64,000 nt of DNA from Nisaea denitrificans DSM 18348 (GCF_000426505.1 NZ_AUFM01000015.1:248001-312000), one strand, 5' to 3'; counted from the first letter of the stretch, positions 9,750-18,513 are shown. Notes: generated by a model not told the origin, from the letters alone. Numbers and translations are program-made.

Positions 9750-10874
9750 TCAGCGGCGGCGCGATTCGAAGTAATCAGAGGATTGCATTTCCATCAGCCT
9801 GGAAATCGTCCGGTCGAATTCGAAGCCCCAGTCCTCGCCGTCATAAAGCTTTTCCGGCTCGGCCTCCGCCGAGGCAACCAGACGAACGCCCTGATCGTAC
9901 AGCGCGTCGATCAAGGTCATGAAACGGCGCGCCTGATCTCTGTTTCCGGCACCGAGGATCGGGATGTCGGAAAGAATCACCGTGTGGAATCGTTCCGCTA
10001 CCGCAAGGAAATCGGCAGCGGCCAGCGGCACATCGCACAGATCCCGGAACCCGAACCGCGCAATACCCGAGGCGGCAGCCGGAACCGCGATCTCCCGTCC
10101 CTTGCGATTGATCGCATCCGGCTTTGCCACCGCATTGTCCGTCAGCTCGGCAAAGGTCCGATCCAGAGCCGCATCCGCTTCCGGACCGCAAGGAACATGA
10201 TAGACGGTCTGCCCGCGCATCCGCCCGAGCCGGTAGTCTTCCCCGTCATCCAGCCGAAACACCTCGTGCCGCGCCTTCAGAATGCCGATAAACGGCAGGA
10301 ACAGGTCGCGCTGCAATCCGTCCTTGTAGAGCTCGTCCGGCGCCCGGTTGGAGGTTGCGACAACCACGACACCCAGTTCGAACATGGCGAAGAACAGACG
10401 GGATACGATCATTGCGTCGGCAATATCCCGAACCTCGAACTCATCGAAACAGAGCAGCCAGGCACTGTCGGCGAGTTTCTGCGCCGTCGGACGAATTGGC
10501 TCCGCCGTTTTCGAGACCTTGTTCTCCTGCCGCCATTGATGGATCAACTCATGGGCCTCGCGCATGAATTCGTGAAAATGCACGCGCCGCTTCCGCTCAA
10601 CCTGCGCTCCGTCGAAAAACAGGTCCATCAGCATGGATTTTCCGCGCCCAACCGAGCCGTGGATATAAAGGCCTTTCGGCGGAGTGGACGGCTTGCTCCG
10701 GGCAAAGCCGAGCTTCGCGGTCCAGCCTGTCTTGGCTTGCGGCGGCCTGTAATCGATCAACTGGTCGTGCAGCCACTGCAGTTTCGCAGCAGCCGCTGCC
10801 TGCGCCGGATCGGCCGTAACGGAACCCTCGGCGATCAGGGCTTCATAGCGGGCCAACGGCCCTTCATGATTCAC
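9750..10874 (-). CDS. zapE: AFG1-family cell-division ATPase ZapE
   Basis: This 374-residue ATPase of the AFG1/ZapE family associates with the divisome in Proteobacteria. It has a Walker A (HGSVGRGKSMLMD), the family segment RVHFHEFM, and a Walker B/sensor region (LLCFDEFEVRDIADAMI), followed by a basic ARHEVFRLD region. I prefer the GTG at 10874 (MNHEGPLARYEALIAEG) because GGGAG sits 8 nt upstream. An ATG at 10901 would add nine residues. The longer open frame to 11150 runs into the SDR gene and is not credible. It is on the same strand as, and upstream of, the tandem paralogs and mdh. Confidence 0.92.
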   Translation of the reverse strand: MNHEGPLARYEALIAEGSVTADPAQAAAAAKLQWLHDQLIDYRPPQAKTGWTAKLGFARSKPSTPPKGLYIHGSVGRGKSMLMDLFFDGAQVERKRRVHFHEFMREAHELIHQWRQENKVSKTAEPIRPTAQKLADSAWLLCFDEFEVRDIADAMIVSRLFFAMFELGVVVVATSNRAPDELYKDGLQRDLFLPFIGILKARHEVFRLDDGEDYRLGRMRGQTVYHVPCGPEADAALDRTFAELTDNAVAKPDAINRKGREIAVPAAASGIARFGFRDLCDVPLAAADFLAVAERFHTVILSDIPILGAGNRDQARRFMTLIDALYDQGVRLVASAEAEPEKLYDGEDWGFEFDRTISRLMEMQSSDYFESRRR

Positions 10875-10992
10875 AGTTCGTTCTCCCGTCGGACGAGCCA
10901 TTCGGCCCGTTGCCCTCGGCGCACACAAGTTGCGCAAGTCGCGGTTCCCGTCAAGTCGGGGTCCGTCAAGCTGAGGCAGACATGAGGCAGGG

Positions 10993-11742
10993 TTATCGCC
11001 CGCCTGCCACCTCGAGGATCGAGCCGGCGCAATATCCCGCCGAATCGCTGAGCAACCAGACAATGGCCTCCGCCACTTCCTCCGGCGCAGCCGCCCGGCC
11101 GATCGGCGTGGTCGGTCCCAGGCGTGCCGCCCGGTCCGGTGCGCCGGCACTGGCGTGAATGTCGGTGTCGATCATGCCTGGCGCCACCGCGTTGACGCGC
11201 ACGCCCTCGGCGATGACTTCGCGGGCGAAACCGATGGTGAAGGAATCCACCGCCCCCTTGGACGCGGCGTAATGAGTGAACTCGTTCGGCGCACCGAGCC
11301 TGGCGGCTATCGAGGAGAGATTGACAACGGCACCTCCAGCCCCGCCGCCCTTCTGCGACATCCGGCGTACCGCCTCACGGCAGCAGAGCATCAGCCCGAT
11401 CACGTTAAGCTGCATGACCTCGAGGATCGCGGCTTCGGACATGTCCCGAACCTGGGAGATCTTGCCGGTGATCCCAGCATTGTTGACCAGCCCGCGCACC
11501 GGACCGAGGGCCGCCTCCGCCTCATTGAAGAGCCGGACAATGTCGGCTTCCTTCGAGGTGTCGGCCTGGATAACGACAGCCTTGCGTCCCTCGGCTTCAA
11601 CCTTGGCTGCAACGGTGCGGGCAACGGCTTCGTTGCCGGCATAATTCACCGCGATGTCCCAGCCGTTGCGCGCGGCCAGAACGGCTGTTGCCGCGCCGAT
11701 ACCGCGGCTGGCGCCGGTGATGATGCAAAGCCCTCTACTCAT
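10993..11742 (-). CDS. SDR-family NAD(P)-dependent oxidoreductase
   Basis: This 249-residue classical short-chain dehydrogenase has the cofactor motif TGASRGIGAA at residues 9-18, NNAG within VNNAGITG, the catalytic Ser in NLSSIAARLG, and the Tyr-Lys pair in HYAASKGAVDSF. A glucose-dehydrogenase-like C-terminus (NAVAPGMIDTDI) is followed by WLLSDSAGYCAGSILEVAGG. The ATG at 11742 is preceded by a G-rich ribosome binding site. Substrate cannot be told from sequence; such proteins include sugar and acyl oxidoreductases. It lies 48 bp downstream of the secreted SIMPL-like gene and 118 bp before zapE. Confidence 0.92.
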   Translation of the reverse strand: MSRGLCIITGASRGIGAATAVLAARNGWDIAVNYAGNEAVARTVAAKVEAEGRKAVVIQADTSKEADIVRLFNEAEAALGPVRGLVNNAGITGKISQVRDMSEAAILEVMQLNVIGLMLCCREAVRRMSQKGGGAGGAVVNLSSIAARLGAPNEFTHYAASKGAVDSFTIGFAREVIAEGVRVNAVAPGMIDTDIHASAGAPDRAARLGPTTPIGRAAAPEEVAEAIVWLLSDSAGYCAGSILEVAGGR

Positions 11743-11790
11743 GGATCGTTCCCCCCAGAACATTTGATTCCGGGGGGATCATAGCGCGGT

Positions 11791-12492
11791 TCAGTCGCCG
11801 GAGCGAACTTCCGCAGCAAATCGGACGGACGCGCGCAGCTCGGCTTTCTGGGCAACACTGTCGCCGCCACCGCTGGCATCAGCTGCAAACTTCGGCACCG
11901 CTTCGGAGCGCAGCATCATGGCTGGCTGCGGACGCGGGGTAGCACCCTGCGCAATATGGATCGCGGCCACGCGATAGCCACGGCCCGGATAAACTGCTTT
12001 CAGGCGCGCCAGCTCATCGGCGGCACGCTGGTAGATTTCGGCGCGAAGATCGGCCAATGCCGCTTCCCGTTCCGCCAGAGTCGGCGTGAAATCGATCCCG
12101 AGCAGGGCGTAGCTGCGGCCCGCTTCGCCGAGATCCCCGACAGTGCTGCCGATGCCGCCAAGAGCCGTGCCTGGCAGGCGGGCTTCCGCCGTTATCCGCC
12201 AGCGCTCGAACCCGGCCTCGTCCCGCAAACGGTCATATCCGATCAGGCGCCAGGGAGCCTTGTCCGATATTGTCGTCAGATCCGTCTGCACAGCGGCACG
12301 CGCGACGCCGAAACCGCCAGCCTTGACCGCGAGATCGGCCACCACAGTGACCGTCGCCGAATCGGTCTCGACCCATTTTTCCAGGCTGAGATCGAGCGTG
12401 ACGGTATCGTCGCGCACCGTTTCCGCCTGCACGACGGGAGACGCAAACAACATCAGGACCGCAAGAGCGGCGGAGAGGAAGAGTCGGGTCAT
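11791..12492 (-). CDS. Secreted SIMPL (DUF541)-like protein
   Basis: This 233-residue exported protein has a clear signal peptide (MTRLFLSAALAVLMLFASP, cleaved after QAE/T). The mature part alternates beta-strand-like segments (VTLDLSLEKWVETDSATVTV, RWRITAEARLP) with a helical stretch rich in Ala, Arg and Glu (ADLRAEIYQRAADELARLKA), followed by GYRVAAIHI. That pattern is what I expect of SIMPL-domain periplasmic proteins, but I cannot run a profile, so the family call is tentative. The ATG at 12492 is chosen because it starts the signal peptide; the open frame extends to 12597 without sense. Gene 48 bp upstream of the SDR gene. Confidence 0.75.
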   Translation of the reverse strand: MTRLFLSAALAVLMLFASPVVQAETVRDDTVTLDLSLEKWVETDSATVTVVADLAVKAGGFGVARAAVQTDLTTISDKAPWRLIGYDRLRDEAGFERWRITAEARLPGTALGGIGSTVGDLGEAGRSYALLGIDFTPTLAEREAALADLRAEIYQRAADELARLKAVYPGRGYRVAAIHIAQGATPRPQPAMMLRSEAVPKFAADASGGGDSVAQKAELRASVRFAAEVRSGD

Positions 12493-12617
12493 TGCATGGC
12501 TCCGGCTTAGCTGAAGGACTGTGACTTGACTATGAACAGGCCGACTATCGCCTTGAATTACGTCGGCAAAATGACACATACGCCGAATTTCCACCATCCT
12601 GCGTCAATGCATTCACG

Positions 12618-12653
12618 CTATCGCGACTGGCCCGGCGCAAAAAATCGCGATAG
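12618..12653. promoter_or_regulatory. Inverted repeat CTATCGCGA-N18-TCGCGATAG, candidate operator
   Basis: Two perfect 9-bp arms (12618-12626 and 12645-12653), each containing the palindrome TCGCGA, are spaced 18 bp apart in the gap between the divergent SIMPL-like gene and the small exported peptide gene at 12687. The arrangement suits a dimeric or paired regulator. No terminator-like T-run is present. Confidence 0.45.
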
Positions 12654-12686
12654 GATAGCGCTGCAACTGACAGTGGAGGTTCACCA

Positions 12687-12815
12687 ATGCGTAAACTGAT
12701 CGGACTGTTCGTTCTCGTGGCTGCCGTCGTGGCCTTTACCGCGCCAGCCGCGTTTGCAGGCTGCTCTTCGTCGCACAAGACAGCGGAACAGAGCAAACCG
12801 GCACAAACCTCGTAA
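12687..12815 (+). CDS. Small exported peptide, possible lipoprotein (42 aa)
   Basis: A 43-codon frame starts at ATG 12687, with GGAGG 7 nt upstream, and ends at TAA 12815. The product begins with a textbook signal sequence (MRKLIGLFVLVAAVVAFTAP) and continues AAFAGCSSSHKTAEQSKPAQTS. FAGC could be a weak lipobox giving a 17-residue lipidated peptide; alternatively AFA/G is a signal peptidase I site. It is followed by a strong rho-independent terminator at 12881 and preceded by an inverted repeat. Codon use, ribosome binding site, signal peptide and terminator together support a real gene. Function unknown. Confidence 0.75.
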   Translation: MRKLIGLFVLVAAVVAFTAPAAFAGCSSSHKTAEQSKPAQTS

Positions 12816-12880
12816 CACCAAGCCGCAGCGGCTCCCTTTCCGGAAAGCCACTCCCGTATTTTGCCTAACGCATCATAAAA

Positions 12881-12909
12881 ACGGCCGCTGTTTCCAGCGG
12901 CCGTTTTTT
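12881..12909. terminator. Bidirectional rho-independent terminator
   Basis: ACGGCCGCTG / CAGCGGCCGT form a perfect 10-bp stem with a TTTC loop. It is followed by a T-run on the plus strand and preceded by A residues that serve as a T-run for the minus strand. It ends both the small exported peptide gene and sdhCDAB, whose last gene stops at 12932. Confidence 0.9.
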
Positions 12910-12931
12910 CTATCCACGATATCCCGCAGAC

Positions 12932-13711
12932 CTACATACGCTGGACCATCAGCTTCTTGATCTCACCGATCGCCTTGGCCGGGTTCAGGCCTTTCGGGCA
13001 GGTCTTGGTGCAGTTCATGATGGTGTGGCAACGATAGAGCCGGAACGGATCTTCCAGCTCGTCCAGCCGCTCGCCGGTATATTCGTCGCGGCTGTCCGCA
13101 ATCCAGCGATAGGCCTGCAGCAGGATAGCCGGGCCGAGATAACGGTCGCCATTCCACCAGTAGCTCGGGCAGGAAGTCGAGCAGCAGAAACAGAGGACGC
13201 ATTCCCACAGACCGTCGAGCTTCTCGCGCTCTTCGGTGCTCTGGCGGCGCTCCTCGTCCGGCGGCGGCGGCGATTTCGACTTCAGCCACGGCTCGATGGA
13301 GGCAAGCTGCGCATATGGTTGGGTCAGGTCCGGCACCAGATCCTTGACCACCGGCATGTGCGGCAGCGGGTAGATCTTCACGTCGCCTTTCACATCGTCG
13401 ATGCTCTTCAGGCAGGCCAGCGTGTTCGTGCCATCGATATTCATGGCGCACGACCCGCAGATGCCCTCGCGGCAGGAACGGCGGAAGGTGACGGAGGTGT
13501 CGACCTCGTTCTTGATCTTGATCAGCGCGTCCAGGACCATCGGGCCGCACTCGTCGAGGTCGATCTCATAAGTATCGAGCCGCGGGTTCTGCCCGGTGTC
13601 CGGATCGTACCGGTAGATCTTGAATGCCTTGACCCGTTTCGCGCCGGCTCCAGCCTTGTGGGTGTTGCCGATCTTGACCTTCGAGTTTGCCGGCAAAGAA
13701 AATTCAGCCAT
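12932..13711 (-). CDS. sdhB: Succinate dehydrogenase iron-sulfur subunit
   Basis: This 259-residue subunit passes electrons from the flavin to ubiquinone through three Fe-S clusters. The [2Fe-2S] ligands are C80, C85, C88 and C100 (CREGICGSC...NTLAC). The other cluster ligands lie in [11 protein letters not shown] (C171, C174, C177, C181) and [11 protein letters not shown] (C228, C234, C238). The quinone-site tryptophan region [12 protein letters not shown] is present. Length is normal. It is the last gene of sdhCDAB and is followed by a bidirectional terminator. Confidence 0.98.
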   Translation of the reverse strand: MAEFSLPANSKVKIGNTHKAGAGAKRVKAFKIYRYDPDTGQNPRLDTYEIDLDECGPMVLDALIKIKNEVDTSVTFRRSCREGICGSCAMNIDGTNTLACLKSIDDVKGDVKIYPLPHMPVVKDLVPDLTQPYAQLASIEPWLKSKSPPPPDEERRQSTEEREKLDGLWECVLCFCCSTSCPSYWWNGDRYLGPAILLQAYRWIADSRDEYTGERLDELEDPFRLYRCHTIMNCTKTCPKGLNPAKAIGEIKKLMVQRM

Positions 13712-13746
13712 CTCTCAATTCCGATCTTTTCTTCGTTCTCAAGCGA

Positions 13747-15537
13747 TCAGTAGACGCGCGCCGCCGGCGGCACGACCTCAACCTCGTTCGAGAGCGTGTA
13801 CATGTGCACGTCGCGATACATCACCTTGTGCTTGTACTTGTCGTCGAGCCACATGACGGTGTGCTTCATCCAGTCTGCGTCGTCCCGGTCCGGGAAATCC
13901 TCGTGCGCATGCGCGCCGCGGCTTTCCGGACGAAGGCTCGCCGAGGTCAGGGTGATCACCGCCTGGGTCATCAGATTTTCGAGCTCAAGTGCCTCGACCA
14001 GATCCGAGTTCCAGATCAGGGAACGGTCGCTGAGGCCGATATCCGGCAGCGTGGCTGCGATATCCTGGATTTTCTTCACGCCATCATCCATCAGCTCGGT
14101 GGTGCGGAACACCGCCGCGTGCTGCTGCATGGCGCGCTGCATGTCGAGACGGATCTCGGCAGCCTTACGCTCACCCTTGGCGTGGCGCATCTTGTCGAGA
14201 CGCGCGATGGCGTACTCGCCCGCATCCGACGGCAGCGGCTTGTGCAGCTCACCCGGACGGACGGTTTCCTTGGCCCGCAAGGCAGCGGCCCGGCCGAACA
14301 CGACAATATCGAGCAGGGAGTTGGTGCCAAGACGGTTGGCGCCATGCACGGAGACGGAAGCCGCCTCGCCAATGGCCATCAGGCCCTGGCAAACCCGGTC
14401 CGGATCGTCCGCCGTCGGCGACAGAACCTCGCCATGATAGTTCGTCGGGATACCGCCCATATTGTAATGCACGGTCGGCAGAACCGGGATCGGCTCCTTG
14501 GTGACATCGACGCCTGCGAAGATCTTCGCAGTCTCGGAAATGCCCGGAAGCCGCTGTGCCAGCACAGCCGGCTCAAGGTGCTCGAGATGCAGATAGATGT
14601 GATCTTTCTGCGGCCCGATACCCCGGCCCTCGTTGATCTCGATGGTCATGGCCCGGCTGACGACGTCGCGTGAGGCCAGATCCTTGGCCGTCGGCGCGTA
14701 CCGCTCCATGAAGCGCTCGCCCTCGGAGTTGGTCAGGTAGCCGCCCTCGCCGCGCGCACCCTCGGTGATCAGACAGCCGGAGCCGTAGATCCCGGTCGGG
14801 TGGAACTGGACAAATTCCAGATCCTGCATCGGCAGGCCCGCACGCACCACCATGCCGCCACCGTCGCCGGTGCAGGTATGAGCGGAAGTGCAGGAGAAAT
14901 AGGCCCGGCCGTAACCGCCGGTCGCCAGCACCGTCTGGTGTCCGCGGAAGCGGTGCAGAGTGCCGGTCGCCAGATCGATCGCCATGACGCCGCGGCAGGC
15001 GCCTTCCTCGTCCATGATCAGATCGATAGCGAAATACTCGATAAAGAACTCGGCCTTGGCCTTAAGGCTCTGCTGGTACAGCGTGTGCAGAATGGCGTGA
15101 CCGGTCCGGTCAGCCGCAGCACAGGCGCGCTTGGCCATGCGCTTGCCGAAGTCCAGCGTGTGACCGCCGAACGGGCGCTGGTAGATCTTGCCCTCGTCGG
15201 TTCGCGAGAACGGCACGCCGAAATGCTCCAGCTCGATGATGGAGGGGATGGCGTTCCGGCACATATATTCGATGGCATCCTGGTCACCCAGCCAGTCCGA
15301 CCCCTTGACGGTGTCGTACATGTGGAATTTCCAGTTATCGCCCTCACCCATATTGTTGAGCGCAGCGCCAACGCCGCCCTGTGCAGCCACAGTATGGGAG
15401 CGGGTCGGGAAGACCTTGGTGATGCAGGCGGTCTTCAGGCCTTCGTTTGCCATCCCGAAGGCGGCACGCAGGCCGGCACCGCCGGCGCCCACGACGATGA
15501 CGTCGTAGGTATGATCGATGATCTCATAGGACTTCAT
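13747..15537 (-). CDS. sdhA: Succinate dehydrogenase flavoprotein subunit
   Basis: This 596-residue catalytic subunit oxidises succinate to fumarate with covalently bound FAD. The dinucleotide motif is [12 protein letters not shown] at residues 16-27, and the FAD-linking histidine is H48 in [10 protein letters not shown]. Substrate-site segments [16 protein letters not shown] and [12 protein letters not shown] are intact, and the C-terminus ends [11 protein letters not shown] as in alphaproteobacterial and mitochondrial enzymes. It starts 5 bp downstream of sdhD and precedes sdhB by 35 bp. Confidence 0.98.
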   Translation of the reverse strand: MKSYEIIDHTYDVIVVGAGGAGLRAAFGMANEGLKTACITKVFPTRSHTVAAQGGVGAALNNMGEGDNWKFHMYDTVKGSDWLGDQDAIEYMCRNAIPSIIELEHFGVPFSRTDEGKIYQRPFGGHTLDFGKRMAKRACAAADRTGHAILHTLYQQSLKAKAEFFIEYFAIDLIMDEEGACRGVMAIDLATGTLHRFRGHQTVLATGGYGRAYFSCTSAHTCTGDGGGMVVRAGLPMQDLEFVQFHPTGIYGSGCLITEGARGEGGYLTNSEGERFMERYAPTAKDLASRDVVSRAMTIEINEGRGIGPQKDHIYLHLEHLEPAVLAQRLPGISETAKIFAGVDVTKEPIPVLPTVHYNMGGIPTNYHGEVLSPTADDPDRVCQGLMAIGEAASVSVHGANRLGTNSLLDIVVFGRAAALRAKETVRPGELHKPLPSDAGEYAIARLDKMRHAKGERKAAEIRLDMQRAMQQHAAVFRTTELMDDGVKKIQDIAATLPDIGLSDRSLIWNSDLVEALELENLMTQAVITLTSASLRPESRGAHAHEDFPDRDDADWMKHTVMWLDDKYKHKVMYRDVHMYTLSNEVEVVPPAARVY

Positions 15538-15542
15538 GGAGC

Positions 15543-15932
15543 TCAGCCTCCGAAAGCGAGTTTAAGCACCGCGAACAGGGCGGCAATTGCAAGAAGGGAA
15601 GCGAGCAGCTTCACACCGAGAAGGAGCGCCAGCTTTACGCCTTCGTGATGAACGTAGTCCTCAATCACGACCTGCAACCCGAGCGCTGCATGATAGAAGG
15701 TCGCAATGATCAGGGCGATCATCAGAACGGCGACGACGGGTGAGCCGAGCCAGGCCACGGTCTCCGCATAACCGGCACCGGCCAGCGAGATCAGGGATGC
15801 CACGAACCAGAGTGTGAGCGGGATCAGCGCCACGGCGGTCACGCGCTGCATCCACCAGTGATGCAGACCGCTCTTGGCGCTGCCAAGGCCGCGCACACGG
15901 CCGATCGGCGTACGCATTGAATTGTCAGTCAT
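15543..15932 (-). CDS. sdhD: Succinate dehydrogenase membrane anchor subunit
   Basis: This 129-residue membrane subunit has three predicted transmembrane helices (around residues 30-50, 58-80 and 98-120). The N-terminal matrix-type segment [22 protein letters not shown] is characteristic of SdhD, and [20 protein letters not shown] contains the conserved His and the Asp-Tyr near the quinone/heme site. It lies between sdhC and sdhA and starts with ATG at 15932. Together with SdhC it anchors the complex and forms the ubiquinone site. Confidence 0.95.
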   Translation of the reverse strand: MTDNSMRTPIGRVRGLGSAKSGLHHWWMQRVTAVALIPLTLWFVASLISLAGAGYAETVAWLGSPVVAVLMIALIIATFYHAALGLQVVIEDYVHHEGVKLALLLGVKLLASLLAIAALFAVLKLAFGG

Positions 15933-15971
15933 ACCAGCCTCTCAAAAGAGTCTTTTTGTTGGCCCCGCCTC

Positions 15972-16355
15972 TTAGAGGGCGCAGGCAAGTATCCAGGCCA
16001 GAACAGTCAGAACCACCGAGGAGGCAATGACCAGCTTGGTCGCCTTTTCGGCTGTCTCGATTTCGAAGCCGTAACCGCTATCCCAGAACAGATGGCGGAT
16101 GCCGTTACAGAGATGGAAGAACAAGGCGAAGGAAAAGCCGAACAGGACCAGAAGTCCGATCCACGAGCCCATTACGCTCTGCACAAACTCGAAATAGCCC
16201 CCACCGGTCGCCGCTGCCATCAACCACCAAACGAGAAGTAACGTTCCGATGCCAAGCGCGACTCCTGTTGCGCGGTGCAAAATCGACGTTATCGCAGTGA
16301 GAGGTAGCCTATAGACCTGAAGATGCGGGGAAAGAGGGCGGTTGGAAACGCTCAT
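15972..16355 (-). CDS. sdhC: Succinate dehydrogenase cytochrome b556 subunit
   Basis: This 127-residue subunit has three membrane helices. The N-terminus RPLSPHLQVYRLPLTAITSI, the SILHRATG motif of the quinone site and the heme-ligand region FFHLCNGIRHLFWD are all family features. It is the first gene of sdhCDAB. The promoter should lie within the gene-free region from 16356 upstream. Confidence 0.96.
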   Translation of the reverse strand: MSVSNRPLSPHLQVYRLPLTAITSILHRATGVALGIGTLLLVWWLMAAATGGGYFEFVQSVMGSWIGLLVLFGFSFALFFHLCNGIRHLFWDSGYGFEIETAEKATKLVIASSVVLTVLAWILACAL

Positions 16356-16492
16356 AGCGCGCCTTTCCTGAGGAACATCAACAATGAAGCCGCACCATAT
16401 TGCAGTGCGAACGTGATCTCAATTTATTTCGCCCCTCTGGCTTGTCCAGCCCCCCGCCAGACAAGCGTCCGTAAATTCATGCACACGGGGTC

Positions 16493-16524
16493 TGTGGATA
16501 AAATTTTGACTTAGCTGTGGATGA
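16493..16524 (+). promoter_or_regulatory. Two DnaA-box-like sequences
   Basis: TGTGGATAA at 16493-16501 is the exact complement of the TTATCCACA consensus, and TGTGGATGA at 16516-16524 differs from it by one base. They are in the same orientation and sit beside an AT-rich stretch. Two boxes alone do not make an origin; DnaA-dependent regulation of sdh or chance are alternatives. Confidence 0.4.
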
Positions 16525-16587
16525 TTTGTGAGAAAATTATTTGAGGCCCCTTTTTATACGCAAAATCAGATAATTAATTATGTATCC

Positions 16588-16630
16588 AAATGTGCATATC
16601 TTTCCTCATACTTAACATTAAAATGTGCAT
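16588..16630. repeat. Paired 10-bp direct repeats in AT-rich DNA
   Basis: AAATGTGCAT occurs at 16588-16597 and again at 16621-16630, exactly 33 bp apart, about three helical turns, so both copies face the same side of the DNA. TAATTAATTA and ATTAATTGA flank them. This looks like a paired protein-binding site upstream of sdhC or the pentapeptide gene, but no known consensus is matched. Confidence 0.35.
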
Positions 16631-16999
16631 TAATTGATACTAACTTTGCGTTTACTGAAGCTTCGGGATCACCACGGCCAGTTTTTGATATTTTTATTGA
16701 TCCGGCCTCAAAAACCGGTGATAGTTTTATTGGAGACATGGAAGCATTGCTTTAGTTCGGTCTTGTTTTCAGGGCTGGGATAAAGTGGGGCGCCATAAAA
16801 TGTACCGGCGGAGTCCGTGCCAAGACAGTCGCATTGGTCCTGTTGGTGTCTGCCTTCCATGTCCGACGGGCCGCACGTCTTCTGACGGGCGGCCCGTTCG
16901 TCTTCCAGAAGCCTTCCTGCATCCTTTTGAAATCGCGACGATCTGCCGGCTGGCATTGCCCGGCCCATCTGATACGGTACGGCCGCGCCATTAGACGAG

Positions 17000-17542
17000 A
17001 TGTCCGGGATGCAGCGATCCGTGTTTCAAACTATCCAATCCAGATGCATGCACCTGAGCGGGGCAGTCGCCTTGCTCGCCGCGCTAGTGCTTTTTCCGAC
17101 CATGAGCCAAGCGGCATGTAGCGATCCGCCGGGCCCCGGCGTCGACTGGCGGCGCTGCAATTTCGACAATTATCCGCTGGCCGGCGTCGACCTGAGAGGC
17201 GCCAATCTGAACGATGCCAGCTTCAACTGGGCGGATATGACCGGCGCCAAGCTCGACGAGAGCCGCGGACGCGTGCGTTTTGGTCGGGCCAAGATGAAAG
17301 GCGCCACCTTCCGGGATGCCCAACTCCGCGATGCCGATTTCAGCCAGGCCGATTTGACGGACACGGACTTCACCGGCGCGAACCTGATCAACGTGCGATT
17401 TCAGACAGCGATACTGCGCGGCGCCAACCTGACCGGCGCCCGCCTGCGCGACGCCGATTTCTTCCGGGCCGATCTTTCCGGAGCAACCTGGATCGACGGC
17501 AAGCGGATCTGCGCCGAGGGTTCGATCAGTTTCTGCCGCTAG
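17000..17542 (+). CDS. Exported pentapeptide-repeat protein
   Basis: This 180-residue protein has an N-terminal signal sequence (hydrophobic LSGAVALLAALVLFPTM, predicted cleavage after SQA). The mature part consists of about two dozen A(D/N)Lxx-type pentapeptides: LAGVDLRGANLNDASF, then GRAKMKGATFRDAQLRDADF and ANLTGARLRDADF. These should fold into a right-handed quadrilateral beta-helix. The mature domain has cysteines near both ends (AACSDPP, RRCNF, RICAEGSISFC), which could form disulfides that cap the helix in the periplasm. An ATG at 17012 or 17042 could also be used. Substrate or partner unknown. Confidence 0.85.
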   Translation: MSGMQRSVFQTIQSRCMHLSGAVALLAALVLFPTMSQAACSDPPGPGVDWRRCNFDNYPLAGVDLRGANLNDASFNWADMTGAKLDESRGRVRFGRAKMKGATFRDAQLRDADFSQADLTDTDFTGANLINVRFQTAILRGANLTGARLRDADFFRADLSGATWIDGKRICAEGSISFCR

Positions 17543-17553
17543 GCCGGGCGGCG

Positions 17554-18447
17554 TCAGCCAGCGCTCTCGCCACTGGATTCCCGATACTCGATCATTTCCG
17601 CCAGGGCCAGGATCCGCCGGGCGTTCTCGACATGCAGAGATTCAACCAGCTTGCCTTCAACCAAAGTCACGCCGCTGCCTTCCGCATCCGCCTGCTGGTG
17701 CGCGTCGATGATCTTGCGTGACCAGGCAATCTCCTCGCCGCTCGGCGCAAAGATCCGGTTGGCCGGCTCAAGAGTCTTCGGGTGGATCAGGGTCTTGCCA
17801 TCGAATCCGAGCTGCAGGCCCTGCCGGCAAACCTCCTCGAAGCCCTTGGTGTCGCCCAGATCGAGATGGACCCCGTCCAGCACCGCCAGACCATAAGCGC
17901 GGGCAGCCAGGACGCAGAGCCCGAGACTTGTTACGAAAGGCAAACGATCTCGCGTGTGCAGGGCATGCAGATCCTTGGCAAGATCCGACGTGCCAAGCAC
18001 CAGACATCCGAGGCTCGGACTGGCGCCGGCAATCTCCTCGGCATGCAACATGCCGAGCGGGGTTTCCATCATGCACCAGATCGAGAGGTTCGCGGGCGCC
18101 CCGGACGCAGACAGCGCCTCTTCGGCGAACCAGACCTGATCGGCATGCTCGACTTTCGGCAGCAAAACGGCATCCGCACCGGACTGGGCCACAAAAGCAA
18201 GATCCTCCGGCCCCCACGGGCCGTCCGCCGCATTGACCCGGATGACAATTTCCCTATCGCCGTAACCGCCCTCTTTCAGGGCCGCCGCGATGGTCGTGCG
18301 GGCCTCCGCTTTCTTGTCCGGCGACACGGCATCCTCGAGATCCATGATCAGGACGTCGGCTTCCAGTGTTCGCGCCTTTTCCAGCGCGCGCGCGTTCGAT
18401 CCCGGCATGTAGAGCGCCGAGCGGCGCGGTCTGATGGAAGCAGTCAT
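17554..18447 (-). CDS. CitE-type CoA ester lyase
   Basis: This 297-residue member of the HpcH/HpaI aldolase and citrate-lyase beta family is probably a malyl-CoA or related acyl-CoA lyase or thioesterase. RSALYMPGSNARALEKA and DVLIMDLEDAVSPDKKAEAR are the typical substrate and Mg-binding N-terminal segments. Further motifs are VIRVNAADGPWGPEDL, LPKVEHADQ, CMMETPLGML and the C-terminal GFDGKTLIHPKTLEPAN. It ends 11 bp before the convergent pentapeptide gene and is divergent from pyridoxal kinase. No citrate lyase alpha/gamma subunits are nearby, so true citrate lyase is unlikely. Confidence 0.9.
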   Translation of the reverse strand: MTASIRPRRSALYMPGSNARALEKARTLEADVLIMDLEDAVSPDKKAEARTTIAAALKEGGYGDREIVIRVNAADGPWGPEDLAFVAQSGADAVLLPKVEHADQVWFAEEALSASGAPANLSIWCMMETPLGMLHAEEIAGASPSLGCLVLGTSDLAKDLHALHTRDRLPFVTSLGLCVLAARAYGLAVLDGVHLDLGDTKGFEEVCRQGLQLGFDGKTLIHPKTLEPANRIFAPSGEEIAWSRKIIDAHQQADAEGSGVTLVEGKLVESLHVENARRILALAEMIEYRESSGESAG

Positions 18448-18513
18448 TGATCGATCTCCGATTGTCCCGTTCAGCGCATCCTAGTGGATAGCAGAAGAAA
18501 ACCAAGCGGAGAG

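Larger units (their letters stand above)
16356..16999. other. Gene-free stretch between sdhC and the pentapeptide gene
   Basis: These 644 bp lie between divergent genes. The sdhC-proximal 150 bp are ordinary; 16500-16760 is strongly AT-rich compared with the rest of the window. It holds two DnaA-box-like sequences, a pair of 10-bp repeats, and at 16866-16897 an inverted repeat (ACGGGCCGC / GCGGCCCGT, 14-nt loop). An open frame at 16528-16755 has no ribosome binding site and composition unlike the neighbours, so I do not call it a gene. Promoters for sdhCDAB and the pentapeptide gene are expected here. Confidence 0.7.

Noticed and set aside
10875-11150. Long N-terminal extension of ZapE
   Set aside because: The Arg-rich sequence is read through the end of the SDR gene, and the GTG at 10874 has a good ribosome binding site.
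16493-16660. Possible chromosomal replication origin
   Set aside because: Only two DnaA-like boxes and none of the usual origin neighbours are present; kept as a finding but not annotated as an origin.
16528-16755. 75-codon open frame in the AT-rich region upstream of sdhC
   Set aside because: It lacks a ribosome binding site, its composition reflects low GC rather than coding bias, and the frame covers the repeat and DnaA-box area.
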